Shown: positions 51,815-59,971 of the stretch, piece by piece
How the letters are laid out: every line of letters begins with the position of its first letter
Numbering within the stretch: the first letter of the stretch is position 1
NCBI RefSeq assembly: GCF_004327285.1
Contig: NZ_QJUI01000014.1
Location: 121,168 to 185,167, forward strand
Direction of reading: 5' to 3'
Length of the DNA stretch: 64,000 nt
Origin: Phytopseudomonas daroniae
GTDB taxonomy: Bacteria > Pseudomonadota > Gammaproteobacteria > Pseudomonadales > Pseudomonadaceae
The notes under the pieces: generated by a model
What the model was told of the DNA's origin: nothing
Databases searched by the model: none
What the model saw: only the letters and a program-made list of their open reading frames with translations
Program-made: the position numbers and the translations under genes

Positions 51815-54472
51815 TCAGGCGAACTCGCAGGTCACGCTGGCGTTGCCGTCGAGCGTGGCATGTGCACGCTTGAGGCTTTCACCGCTAGCCATGGCGTCGA
51901 GCAAGCGGTCGGCCACCAGCGGCAGCACGTGCTGATCAAGCAGATGATCAATCAGGCGCGCGCCGCTTTCGCTTTGGGTGCAGCGTTCGGACAAGTGATC
52001 GACGAGGTTCTGGCACCAGCTGAAGCCCAGCTGACGACGGCTCAGGCGCTCACCGAGACGGCCCAGCTTGATTTCGATCAGCTCGCGCAACACCGGGCCG
52101 CCGACTGGGTAGTACGGCACCACCTTCATGCGCGCCAGCAAGGCCGGCTTGAAGTGCTTGCTGAGCACCGGACGGATGGTTTCCTCCAGCACTTCTGCGG
52201 TCGGTCGCGCGCCGCCTTCGCACAGATCGCTGATGCGATCGCTGCCCAGGTTCGAAGTCATCAGGATCAGTGTGTTGCGGAAATCAATCTCGCGCCCTTC
52301 GCCGTCGTTGGCCACGCCCTTGTCGAAGATTTGGTAGAACAGGTTGAGCACGTCCGGGTCGGCTTTTTCCACCTCATCGAGCAGCACCACCGAATACGGT
52401 TTCTGCCGCACGGCTTCGGTGAGCATGCCGCCCTCACCGTAACCGACATAGCCAGGCGGCGCGCCGATCAGGCGCGAGACCGTATGTTTCTCCTGAAACT
52501 CCGACATGTTGATGGTGGTGATGAAACGATCGCCGCCGTACAGCAGGTCAGCGAGAGCCAGCGCAGTTTCGGTCTTGCCGACGCCGCTAGGGCCAACCAG
52601 CAGAAACACGCCGACCGGTGCATCAGGCTTGTTCAGGCCGGCAGCAGTCGCGCGCATCGAGCGATCAAGTGCGTGCACAGCTTGCTCCTGACCACGGATA
52701 CGCGTGCGCAGGTCGGTGGCGAAACTAGCAACCTTGGCGTTGTGCTCACGGGCCAGTTGCGCGAGCGGCACGCCGGTCCAGGCGCTGATCACTTCGGCCA
52801 CCAGACGCGGGCAAACTTCGAAGCTGACCAAGCGCTCTTTGACCTGGGCAGCGGTCAGGGCGCTGTGGGTTTCGTTGAGTTGGGCTTCCAGCGCTTCGAC
52901 GCTTTGACCTGCCTCGACGTCGGCAGCAAGGGTTTCGATCACGGTGCCTTCGGCGTCTTCTTCGACGCTGACGGCCGGCTCAACGGCGGCGGTTTCACGG
53001 GCCTTGGCCAGTTGCTGACGCAGTTCCAGCAGGCGCTCGGCCAATTGCTTCTGCTCAGTCCACTGGGTTTCCAGTTCGACCATTTCCTGCTCGGCGTCGC
53101 CCAGACGGGCTTCCAATGCATCCAGCGTTTCATGGTCGATCAACAGACCGGCCTCGGCATCGCGGCGTAGTGCCTGACGCTGACGGCCACCTTCAGCCAA
53201 TTCGCCCCGCAGGCGCTCAAGGCTTTCCGGCGCGGCGGCGAGGCTGATACGCACACGGGCGCAAGCGGTGTCGAGTACGTCGACGGCTTTGTCCGGCAGT
53301 TGCCGACCGGCCAGATAACGAGCGGACAACTCGGCGGCAGAAACTACCGCGTCATCACGCAGGTAGATGCCGTGGCTCCTCTCGTACACCTGAGCCAAGC
53401 CACGCAGGATGGTCACCGCTTCGCTGACGGTCGGTTCGTGCAGTTGCACCGGTTGGAAACGACGGGCCAGCGCCGGGTCTTTCTCGAAGTATTTCTTGTA
53501 CTCGGCCCACGTGGTGGCGGCGATGGTGCGCAGTTCGCCACGGGCCAGTGCCGGTTTCAGCAGGTTGGCCGCATCAGAACCGCCGGCATTGCCGCCAGCG
53601 CCGATCAGGGTGTGGGCTTCGTCGATGAACAGAATGATCGGTTTCGGCGAGGCTTTGACCTCGTCGATCACGCCTTTGAGGCGCCGCTCGAATTCACCTT
53701 TGACGCTGGCGCCAGCCTGCAACAGCCCCATGTCCAGCGACAGCAGCTCGACACCTTTGAGCACTTGCGGCACCTCACCGGCCGCAATACGCGAGGCCAG
53801 GCCTTCGACGATGGCGGTCTTACCGACGCCAGCCTCACCGACCACGATCGGGTTGTTCTTGCGGCGCCGAGCGAGGATATCGACCATCTGCCGAATCGCG
53901 CCGTCACGGCACAGCACTGGATCGAGTTTGCCATCGCGGGCCTGTTGAGTCAGGTTGTGGGTAAAGCGCTGCAGCAGCGATTCACCTTGCGCGGCTGGTT
54001 TGCCATTGGCTGCCTGTTGCTCCTGTTGCGACAGAGCAAATTCTTTCAGACGATCGATGTTCAGCTTGGCGAGCAGCGGCTGATAACGACTGCCGGCGTA
54101 ACGCATCGGGTTGCGCAGCAGTGCAAGGATCAGCGCCGCGTCTTCGACCTGGGTCTGGCCCAGTTCGAGGTTGGCCACCAGCAGCGCGTCTTGCAGCCAC
54201 TGCACCAGTTCCGGAGCGAACACCGGGTTGCGCGACGCACTATGCTCAACCCGCGATTGCAGCGCTGCGCTCAGTTCACCGGCGTCCACGTCGGCATCTT
54301 GCAGCGCACGCGAGAGCAGTCCATTCGGACGCTCGAGCAAACCCAACATCAAATCTTCGACCAGAATCTTGCTGCCGCCACGGGCGACACAACGTTCGGC
54401 CGAACGCTCCAGGTCACGACGGGTTTCGGCGTCCAGCGCCTGGATGAGTTGTTGCAGGTCTACGTTGATCAT
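51815..54472 (-). CDS. clpV: T6SS sheath-disassembly ATPase ClpV (TssH)
   Basis: 885 residues. Clp-N domain (1-150) for sheath binding, first AAA+ with Walker A GEAGVGKT (212-219), a middle coiled coil (about 420-500), second AAA+ with GPSGVGKTE and the C-terminal small domain. ClpV unfolds contracted TssB/TssC sheaths for reuse. It lies 10 bases after tssG. Confidence 0.97.
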   Translation of the reverse strand: MINVDLQQLIQALDAETRRDLERSAERCVARGGSKILVEDLMLGLLERPNGLLSRALQDADVDAGELSAALQSRVEHSASRNPVFAPELVQWLQDALLVANLELGQTQVEDAALILALLRNPMRYAGSRYQPLLAKLNIDRLKEFALSQQEQQAANGKPAAQGESLLQRFTHNLTQQARDGKLDPVLCRDGAIRQMVDILARRRKNNPIVVGEAGVGKTAIVEGLASRIAAGEVPQVLKGVELLSLDMGLLQAGASVKGEFERRLKGVIDEVKASPKPIILFIDEAHTLIGAGGNAGGSDAANLLKPALARGELRTIAATTWAEYKKYFEKDPALARRFQPVQLHEPTVSEAVTILRGLAQVYERSHGIYLRDDAVVSAAELSARYLAGRQLPDKAVDVLDTACARVRISLAAAPESLERLRGELAEGGRQRQALRRDAEAGLLIDHETLDALEARLGDAEQEMVELETQWTEQKQLAERLLELRQQLAKARETAAVEPAVSVEEDAEGTVIETLAADVEAGQSVEALEAQLNETHSALTAAQVKERLVSFEVCPRLVAEVISAWTGVPLAQLAREHNAKVASFATDLRTRIRGQEQAVHALDRSMRATAAGLNKPDAPVGVFLLVGPSGVGKTETALALADLLYGGDRFITTINMSEFQEKHTVSRLIGAPPGYVGYGEGGMLTEAVRQKPYSVVLLDEVEKADPDVLNLFYQIFDKGVANDGEGREIDFRNTLILMTSNLGSDRISDLCEGGARPTAEVLEETIRPVLSKHFKPALLARMKVVPYYPVGGPVLRELIEIKLGRLGERLSRRQLGFSWCQNLVDHLSERCTQSESGARLIDHLLDQHVLPLVADRLLDAMASGESLKRAHATLDGNASVTCEFA

Positions 54473-54482
54473 GGCTCACGTC

Positions 54483-55490
54483 CTAATGAATTTTGCTGCC
54501 CAGGGTCACCACGCCGTCCGCTTTTTCGCGGCCCAGCCAACTGGTCCAGCCGAGGCGACAGGCGTTCTGCTCACCGATGCGCAGTTCGCGAATTTCTTCC
54601 CGGCGCAAAACCAGGCGAATGTCGTAGTCGAGCGGGTCGCGCAGGGTGAACCGCACCAGCGCGCAAAGCGGCTGGTAACCGAAACCGATCGGCAGGAATT
54701 CATGAAAACGCTGCCAGTCGAGCTCCGTGATATGAATGCGGAATTTTCCACTGCGGTCGCGCACATGCTCGCCGAGCACCAGGTCTTCGCCGAGCATGCT
54801 GTTGGCGAGACCTAGACGGTTGCGCTGCTCGTCGAGAATCTCCACGCGTCGCTCGATGCACTGCTCGATGACCAGATCTTCGTGCTTGAAGTAGTAACGC
54901 AGCACCGCTTCGATCAACGCCGCCGAGTGAGCCCGCAAACTGAGCAGGCCGAGGTATGGCAGCAGACGTTTCCAGTTCAGCTCCTTGGCCTTGCGGATAT
55001 CGTCACCACCCAGGCCGATCAGCGCGAACAGCTGAGACGAGAACGGGTCGATTGCACCGCTCTGGAAACTGGCGCGGTAGCGGTACTTGCGCCAGATCGG
55101 CAGCATCAGCCGTTGCAGGCGATGGTGGAACAGGTCGAGGAAATTGCGCGTCGGGTTGCCGTCCTCGCTGTCGCCCAGTGCCTGCTCGCCGTAGAACGCC
55201 GGCAGTGGCGAACCGGAACCGACCAGACCGATCAGATTGAAACGCATGCGCGCGCGCATCTGTCCGTGTTCTTCGAAAAACTCCACACGATCAACATCGC
55301 TGCCAGGGAATCCAAGACTAGGGTTGGCCTGGAACTCCAGCTGATCGTACAGATCGTCTTCGCTCAGGTGCGGGTGTGCATCGCGCAGCCGGTCGATTAC
55401 CAGCAGCACGCCCTGAAACAGCGAGTACTCGCGTATTACCCGGGTCAGCCCGCTCAAAGCAGGGGCTGCAGGCCCATACGTGGTGTCCAT
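54483..55490 (-). CDS. tssG: T6SS baseplate protein TssG
   Basis: 335 residues, normal length. Typical segments: LGFPGSDVDRVEFFEE, MRFNLIGLVGSGSPLP and YYFKHEDLVIEQ. Overlaps the tssF stop by 37 bases, which indicates coupled translation. TssG with two TssF forms the wedge of the baseplate. Confidence 0.96.
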   Translation of the reverse strand: MDTTYGPAAPALSGLTRVIREYSLFQGVLLVIDRLRDAHPHLSEDDLYDQLEFQANPSLGFPGSDVDRVEFFEEHGQMRARMRFNLIGLVGSGSPLPAFYGEQALGDSEDGNPTRNFLDLFHHRLQRLMLPIWRKYRYRASFQSGAIDPFSSQLFALIGLGGDDIRKAKELNWKRLLPYLGLLSLRAHSAALIEAVLRYYFKHEDLVIEQCIERRVEILDEQRNRLGLANSMLGEDLVLGEHVRDRSGKFRIHITELDWQRFHEFLPIGFGYQPLCALVRFTLRDPLDYDIRLVLRREEIRELRIGEQNACRLGWTSWLGREKADGVVTLGSKIH

Positions 55491-57244
55491 TGGTACACCT
55501 CTCCCTGTGTGCTTTTTACCCGCAGCTCATGGTACGAATTGAGACTGGCGTAAAGCGCGAAAAACTCGTTGAGAACCGAAGCGAAAACGAACAGATCGCC
55601 TTCGCCGATATAGCCTTGCGGGTCGATGGTCAGCTCGGTGCGCAAACCACGCACCGGCAAACCACGATGCAGCCGATCCACGTGGTGGTGTTTGATCTGC
55701 TTGAGTCCGCCGAGCAGACGTTTGCTGACCTTTTCCGCGTGCTGGTCGTAGTAGCGCGGTAGATCGTAGGTTTCCAGAATCACCTTCAACGCATTGACGT
55801 CGGCCAGCGACAGATAGTTAAGCGACATGTTGCTGATCAGCTTCCACAGGAAGTCACGGTTCAGCGGCGGCGCGAAACTCGAAGTGGCCGGGGTGATGTT
55901 GCGAAAACTCAGGAATTCCGGCGTCTCTTCGCAGGCCATGCAGATGTCGCCGAGCTTGAGCTTGCGCGGCAGGTTCTGGTTGGTGCACATCAGCTCGATC
56001 GACAGGGTCTCGTGGGCTTCGGTGTAGCGGATGCCGAAGCTCAGGTAAGTGTCGAGGCCGTCGTGCAGCAGTGACGACCGCTGGCGGATGCTGTAATGCG
56101 GGCGGCTGTTGGGCACGTCGAAACTCGGGTCGTGCTCGAAGGATTCGAACGGCACGTACTCTTGGTACCCAAGGCCGCCGGGCTTCCAGCCAACTACCGT
56201 TTCCACCGAAAACACACCGCAGTTTTCCAGGTCGAATTCCGCTGGCAGCAACAGGTACTCGTCCTGTTTGCCGTCGAGGCGGATCGGCAGTGCGTCGTGC
56301 TCGAACAGGTTGACGATCGGCGTGCAGAACAGCTTCACGTTATCCAGCGTCGGGCGTAGGCGCTGGATGCCACCACTCTTGCGGATATCGAAGCGCAGCT
56401 CCAGACCACGCATCTGCTTGAGGGTGTCTTCCGGCAGCGCCCTGAGAATGTCCAGACCGCTGACGTCGACGAACAGGAATTTGTCCTGAAAGGCGAAGTA
56501 TTCCTGCAGGTAGCGATAGCCACGGAAGGTATTCAGCGGATACGGGATCAACGCTTCTTCTTCGGCAAAGCCCACCGGTTGTACACGGTCGCCCGACATC
56601 TTGAATGCCATCGGAATGTCGTTGATGCCATCGATCGGCTTGCCGGCGCCGTCGAGCGGGATCAGTTCGATGCCTTCGAGGTTGCGCAACAGGCTCAGGT
56701 AAAGCATCTGGCTGATATAGCGCTCACCGGCAAAATGCAGACGCAGTTTGCTCAGTTCCAGTTCGCCGAGGTGGCCGTCGGCGCTCATTTCCAGACGCAG
56801 GCTGAGCAGCGAACCGTCGCCCTTCACCGAGTAGTTCAGCGCGGCCAGATCCAGCGGCAACACCTCGGTCGGGTAGCAGGTGCGGAAGCGGCACCGCACG
56901 TCTTCGATCGGCTTGCTTTCAATCGGCGTATCGCGCGACACCATCAGCGCGGGGCCGGAACGCTTGAGCGGATCGAACTGCAGAATGCTGAATGCCGGCA
57001 GCGGCCGCATGTAGTTCGGCCACAGCAACTGCATCAGCGAATGGCTGAGCTCCGGCAACTCGTCATCGAGTTTCTGCCGCAGACGCCCGGTGAGAAACGC
57101 AAAGCCTTCCAGCAACCGCTCCACATCCGGATCCCGCCCGGCCTGCCCCAAATACGGCGCCAGCGCCGGACTACGCTCTGCGAAACGGCGCCCGAGTTGG
57201 CGCAGCGCGGTGAGTTCGCTTTGGTAGTAGTGGTTGAAAGACAT
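55454..57244 (-). CDS. tssF: T6SS baseplate protein TssF
   Basis: 596 residues. N-terminus YYQSELTALRQLGRRFAE, then PALAPYLGQAGRDPDVERLL, is the family signature. Its first base is the last base of the stop codon of the 207-residue unknown gene upstream, so the inserted effector module is tightly joined to the core operon. Confidence 0.97.
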   Translation of the reverse strand: MSFNHYYQSELTALRQLGRRFAERSPALAPYLGQAGRDPDVERLLEGFAFLTGRLRQKLDDELPELSHSLMQLLWPNYMRPLPAFSILQFDPLKRSGPALMVSRDTPIESKPIEDVRCRFRTCYPTEVLPLDLAALNYSVKGDGSLLSLRLEMSADGHLGELELSKLRLHFAGERYISQMLYLSLLRNLEGIELIPLDGAGKPIDGINDIPMAFKMSGDRVQPVGFAEEEALIPYPLNTFRGYRYLQEYFAFQDKFLFVDVSGLDILRALPEDTLKQMRGLELRFDIRKSGGIQRLRPTLDNVKLFCTPIVNLFEHDALPIRLDGKQDEYLLLPAEFDLENCGVFSVETVVGWKPGGLGYQEYVPFESFEHDPSFDVPNSRPHYSIRQRSSLLHDGLDTYLSFGIRYTEAHETLSIELMCTNQNLPRKLKLGDICMACEETPEFLSFRNITPATSSFAPPLNRDFLWKLISNMSLNYLSLADVNALKVILETYDLPRYYDQHAEKVSKRLLGGLKQIKHHHVDRLHRGLPVRGLRTELTIDPQGYIGEGDLFVFASVLNEFFALYASLNSYHELRVKSTQGEVYQWTPRMGLQPLL

Positions 57245-57867
57245 CAGGAAGGGGACTCCGTGTCATTGTCGGCAAAGGCTTCCTGCAATTGCACATACTC
57301 ACGCCAGGCTTCGGGGTGAGCGGGATTGTGCAGCCACTCATTGCGCTGCTCTTGGGACAATGACTGCCAGTAAGGCCACCAGTAGCACTGCCACCAGTGA
57401 GCGACGCTACCTTGCAAGCTGCCCAAACCGAGGGCATCGATGTCAGGGAAGACCTGCCATGGCTCCGGAGGAGCCAGGTTGGGCAACACCTGCAGCAGGC
57501 GAGTGCTGTTACTCACCAGCACAAGCGCAACCCCCTCGCCAAGCGCCTCGGTTTGCAGGGATACCGCTTCCTGACCTTGACGATAGGTCTGGAAATGATC
57601 GCTCTGAACGCTTTCCAAGAAACCGATGTCGGCAATCTGCCGCGCCACTTGGGAGACAACGCTGACGGTGACGTGCGCCTTTAATAGATAGGCACCGTAA
57701 CCATTAGCTATTAGAGAGATGATGGCTGGGTATTGATGAATCGTCTTGGGAATGAACAATTCTCGGGGAGGGTAGAAAGGCTGTAATGATTTCAGCTCGG
57801 CTTCAACTCCCTGATTCCAAATTTGCTCGGTGGAAGTTTTCCTACGAAAGAATGCAAATAATTTCAT
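57244..57867 (-). CDS. Unknown protein in the inserted T6SS module
   Basis: 207 residues, no signal peptide, not a family I recognise. The N-terminus is basic (MKLFAFFRRK), the middle is hydrophobic beta/alpha-like, and the C-terminal third is rich in Trp (HWWQCYWWPYWQSL). It lies between the predicted amidase/immunity pair and tssF and is co-directional with both. Candidates are a chaperone or second immunity factor of the module, or an accessory structural protein. Nothing in the sequence decides this. Confidence 0.55.
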   Translation of the reverse strand: MKLFAFFRRKTSTEQIWNQGVEAELKSLQPFYPPRELFIPKTIHQYPAIISLIANGYGAYLLKAHVTVSVVSQVARQIADIGFLESVQSDHFQTYRQGQEAVSLQTEALGEGVALVLVSNSTRLLQVLPNLAPPEPWQVFPDIDALGLGSLQGSVAHWWQCYWWPYWQSLSQEQRNEWLHNPAHPEAWREYVQLQEAFADNDTESPS

Positions 57868-57972
57868 GCTTAGTTCTCGTAGTCATTCTGGCTGTCAGGG
57901 CATTGTCCAACTGAAGGCATGCCACTGTGTGGTATACGAATGCCCTGCCCCGTTGTTGGCCCATCTATGGCC

Positions 57973-58350
57973 TTAGTCCATGTCAATTGGAGTGCCATCC
58001 TTGTTCTCCAGTTGAAGCTGTTTGCCATTCTTAAGCTCGACGGTATCCCCACCGTAATAACCAAGAAAATCAATGCTGGCCAAGGGTAAGCCTCGCCCGT
58101 TTAACCAGCCTTGGGCCCAGAGACTACCGCTCTCATAGCGAACCTCAAGAAAGTATCGCGGAGGGTCGGCGTCCGTGATTTCAAAGAATGCTCCACCATC
58201 TACACCACCGCTCCATTGGGCATTGGGGTGATCGCGTAGTAGGTCTGGTTTTGCAACTATTGGTTCCCACCGGATAACAAGCAACACAACTAATATAAGA
58301 GCAAGCAGTAACGCTATGACTGCCAAAGAGATCCATTTCAGTGTTTTCAA
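57973..58350 (-). CDS. Membrane-anchored protein, probable immunity factor
   Basis: 125 residues: one N-terminal membrane segment (about 7-28, LAVIALLLALILVVLLVI) and a periplasmic domain of about 95 residues. The start overlaps the stop of the predicted amidase gene by 4 bases. Position, size and periplasmic exposure fit an immunity protein against a peptidoglycan-targeting effector; this is inference. The stop at 57973-57975 is followed by 100 bases in which another frame (QLTWTKAIDG, then GIRIPHSGMPSVGQ) reads like protein up to the next gene, so a frameshift may have shortened it. Confidence 0.6.
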   Translation of the reverse strand: MKTLKWISLAVIALLLALILVVLLVIRWEPIVAKPDLLRDHPNAQWSGGVDGGAFFEITDADPPRYFLEVRYESGSLWAQGWLNGRGLPLASIDFLGYYGGDTVELKNGKQLQLENKDGTPIDMD

Positions 58351-59018
58351 TCCGAAATCTCCAAGGTGTCGTTTACGTAGTCGTAGTCCAGGTCAGGATT
58401 ACTGAATTGAAACTGTTTCATATAAGCACTAGGAATCACGACAGGTGGTCGGAAGGGACTATCCAATCCGATGTGATCGACCAGATCGGCGACAAACGTC
58501 ATGCAGTTGTAGTTACCGAGATCATATGCTTGGCGCTTGGGGTCGGCATTCTCTGCTTCCTTCGCCTTGAGCCAAGCCAGCGCTTGGTCAAATACCTGCC
58601 CACGTAATACAACGCCAGCAATCCGGCCTGACTGTCCATGATTACTCGAAACCGCCCGCAGAGTTTTCTTGAGAGAGGACTCGGTTATCATTCCGCCTTT
58701 CAAAGCCACATCAGGAATCTTTCCCGAGCGGGTCTTGCCATCCGGCCCATAGCGGCCATATTCGTAATATTTGGTGAGCCCGTTTTTTCCATTCACGATC
58801 AATACTCCTGCATGGCCCAGATAAGGGGCTTTCTGAGCTGGGATCGTGATTTTTCGGCCAAATATCTCGGCTTCATAGCCGTCGATGTGAATCAGGTAAT
58901 CAGGGAAGACCACTGGGATGACGAAGTCTTCTTGCCCAACCAAGTAAAGCTGTGCAGGGCTTTGATCCTGAGCCGGGGTAGTTTTTACCGTACCGAGTGG
59001 AATCGCTGCTTCAGTCAT
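58347..59018 (-). CDS. Predicted T6SS effector: permuted papain-like (NlpC/P60-type) amidase
   Basis: 223 residues, no signal peptide. Two conserved-looking motifs occur in the order His then Cys: LGHAGVLIV (His69), followed by KYYEYGRYG, and later NYNCMTFVADLVD (Cys172). This order is that of circularly permuted papain-fold amidases (YebB/YiiX-like). The gene starts just after the PAAR stop and is followed by a membrane-anchored partner, so it is probably a peptidoglycan amidase or ester hydrolase carried by the PAAR tip. I did not match it to a named Tae family. It is less GC-rich than the tss genes around it. Confidence 0.6.
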   Translation of the reverse strand: MTEAAIPLGTVKTTPAQDQSPAQLYLVGQEDFVIPVVFPDYLIHIDGYEAEIFGRKITIPAQKAPYLGHAGVLIVNGKNGLTKYYEYGRYGPDGKTRSGKIPDVALKGGMITESSLKKTLRAVSSNHGQSGRIAGVVLRGQVFDQALAWLKAKEAENADPKRQAYDLGNYNCMTFVADLVDHIGLDSPFRPPVVIPSAYMKQFQFSNPDLDYDYVNDTLEISD

Positions 59019-59019
59019 T

Positions 59020-59544
59020 TCACTCGCCTCGCAATATCCAGCTCGGCTTTACGAAAAGGGCAACCGATTGCGGTATATCCTTCTTGCCCAAAGGCCGCGT
59101 TAGACCGTTTGTATCCGTCGTGCCGTGTACTTGACTGCCGTCCTCCAAGGTAGCTGTGTAAGCCATATTTTTTATCGGCGCACCGCTTGCCTGATCCAGC
59201 AATTGAACACACACGTCAAACCCAAAAATGCTTAACGGAATCGGCGGCACAAACGGTACCGGCGAATGTGAGTTTCCAATAATCACCGTCCCTGAACCTG
59301 CAGTGACTTTGTTGCCATGCGTGCCCACCGAATCAACCGTGGCGGCAGGCTTGCCGTTGATCAACACAGTGGTCGCCAAGCCGCCCGACATCGCACCACC
59401 ACACACCGAGGCATCGCCTTGGCGGGCGGCCGCGAGGCCGTCGAAGAATACGTCGCCGGAACCGGCGACAATCGGGTTGGTGCCGTGACCGGAGCGCGGA
59501 CAAGCAGTGGGGTCGGATACGCGTGCTGCGGGTTTGCCGGACAT
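59020..59544 (-). CDS. PAAR-domain tip protein with C-terminal extension
   Basis: 174 residues. PAAR domain at 1-92: MSGKPAARVSDPTACP, then GSGDVFFDGLAAARQGD and THGNKVTAGSGTVIIGN, with the His/Cys residues for the metal site. Residues 108-174 (DVCVQLLDQASGAPIKNMAY onward) look like a small transthyretin/Ig-like adaptor domain with DGSQVHGTTDTNGLT. It caps VgrG and should carry the effector encoded next. Lies 10 bases after tssE. Confidence 0.9.
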   Translation of the reverse strand: MSGKPAARVSDPTACPRSGHGTNPIVAGSGDVFFDGLAAARQGDASVCGGAMSGGLATTVLINGKPAATVDSVGTHGNKVTAGSGTVIIGNSHSPVPFVPPIPLSIFGFDVCVQLLDQASGAPIKNMAYTATLEDGSQVHGTTDTNGLTRPLGKKDIPQSVALFVKPSWILRGE

Positions 59545-59554
59545 CGTGATTTCC

Positions 59555-59962
59555 TTAATTGACCTTCACTTGACCGCTGCCATCCAGGCGCGCGGCGAAA
59601 CTGACCTGACGCTTGAAACCAGCAACTTCCAATAGGCCTTCGATGCTGAAGGCCAGACGCAGCTGATCGTGGTCACGCGGCAGGGAAATGACACGCACGT
59701 TGCTCAGGCGCGGTTCGTACGCCTCGATGAAGCTTTCGATGGCCAAGCGGGCCTGACTCAAAGAGTCGTGCAGGCTCAGGCGCATGTCATTGAGATCGGG
59801 CAACCCGTAGTCGGACAGCGTTTGCACGCTGCCGGCCCGGGTGCTGAGCATTTTGGCCAGATGGGCAGCCACCGAAGCCATGGCGGAAGCTTCGAGGCTC
59901 CTGCCACTGCGTTTTTCTGCATCGCCATTGAGGCGTTCGAAAAGGCTGCCGTATCCGTCCAT
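59555..59962 (-). CDS. tssE: T6SS baseplate protein TssE (gp25-like)
   Basis: 135 residues, gp25 family. Typical MLSTRAGSVQTLSDYGLPDL and YEPRLSNVRV segments. It starts 9 bases after tssC. TssE connects baseplate and sheath. Confidence 0.96.
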   Translation of the reverse strand: MDGYGSLFERLNGDAEKRSGRSLEASAMASVAAHLAKMLSTRAGSVQTLSDYGLPDLNDMRLSLHDSLSQARLAIESFIEAYEPRLSNVRVISLPRDHDQLRLAFSIEGLLEVAGFKRQVSFAARLDGSGQVKVN

Positions 59963-59971
59963 GAGTCGCTC

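Noticed and set aside
51797..53170. Plus-strand open frame opposite clpV
   Set aside because: Shadow frame created by GC bias; clpV on the other strand is complete.
57870..58073. Separate 67-codon gene on the minus strand
   Set aside because: Its first half overlaps the immunity gene and it has no ribosome site; kept only as a possible frameshifted C-terminus.
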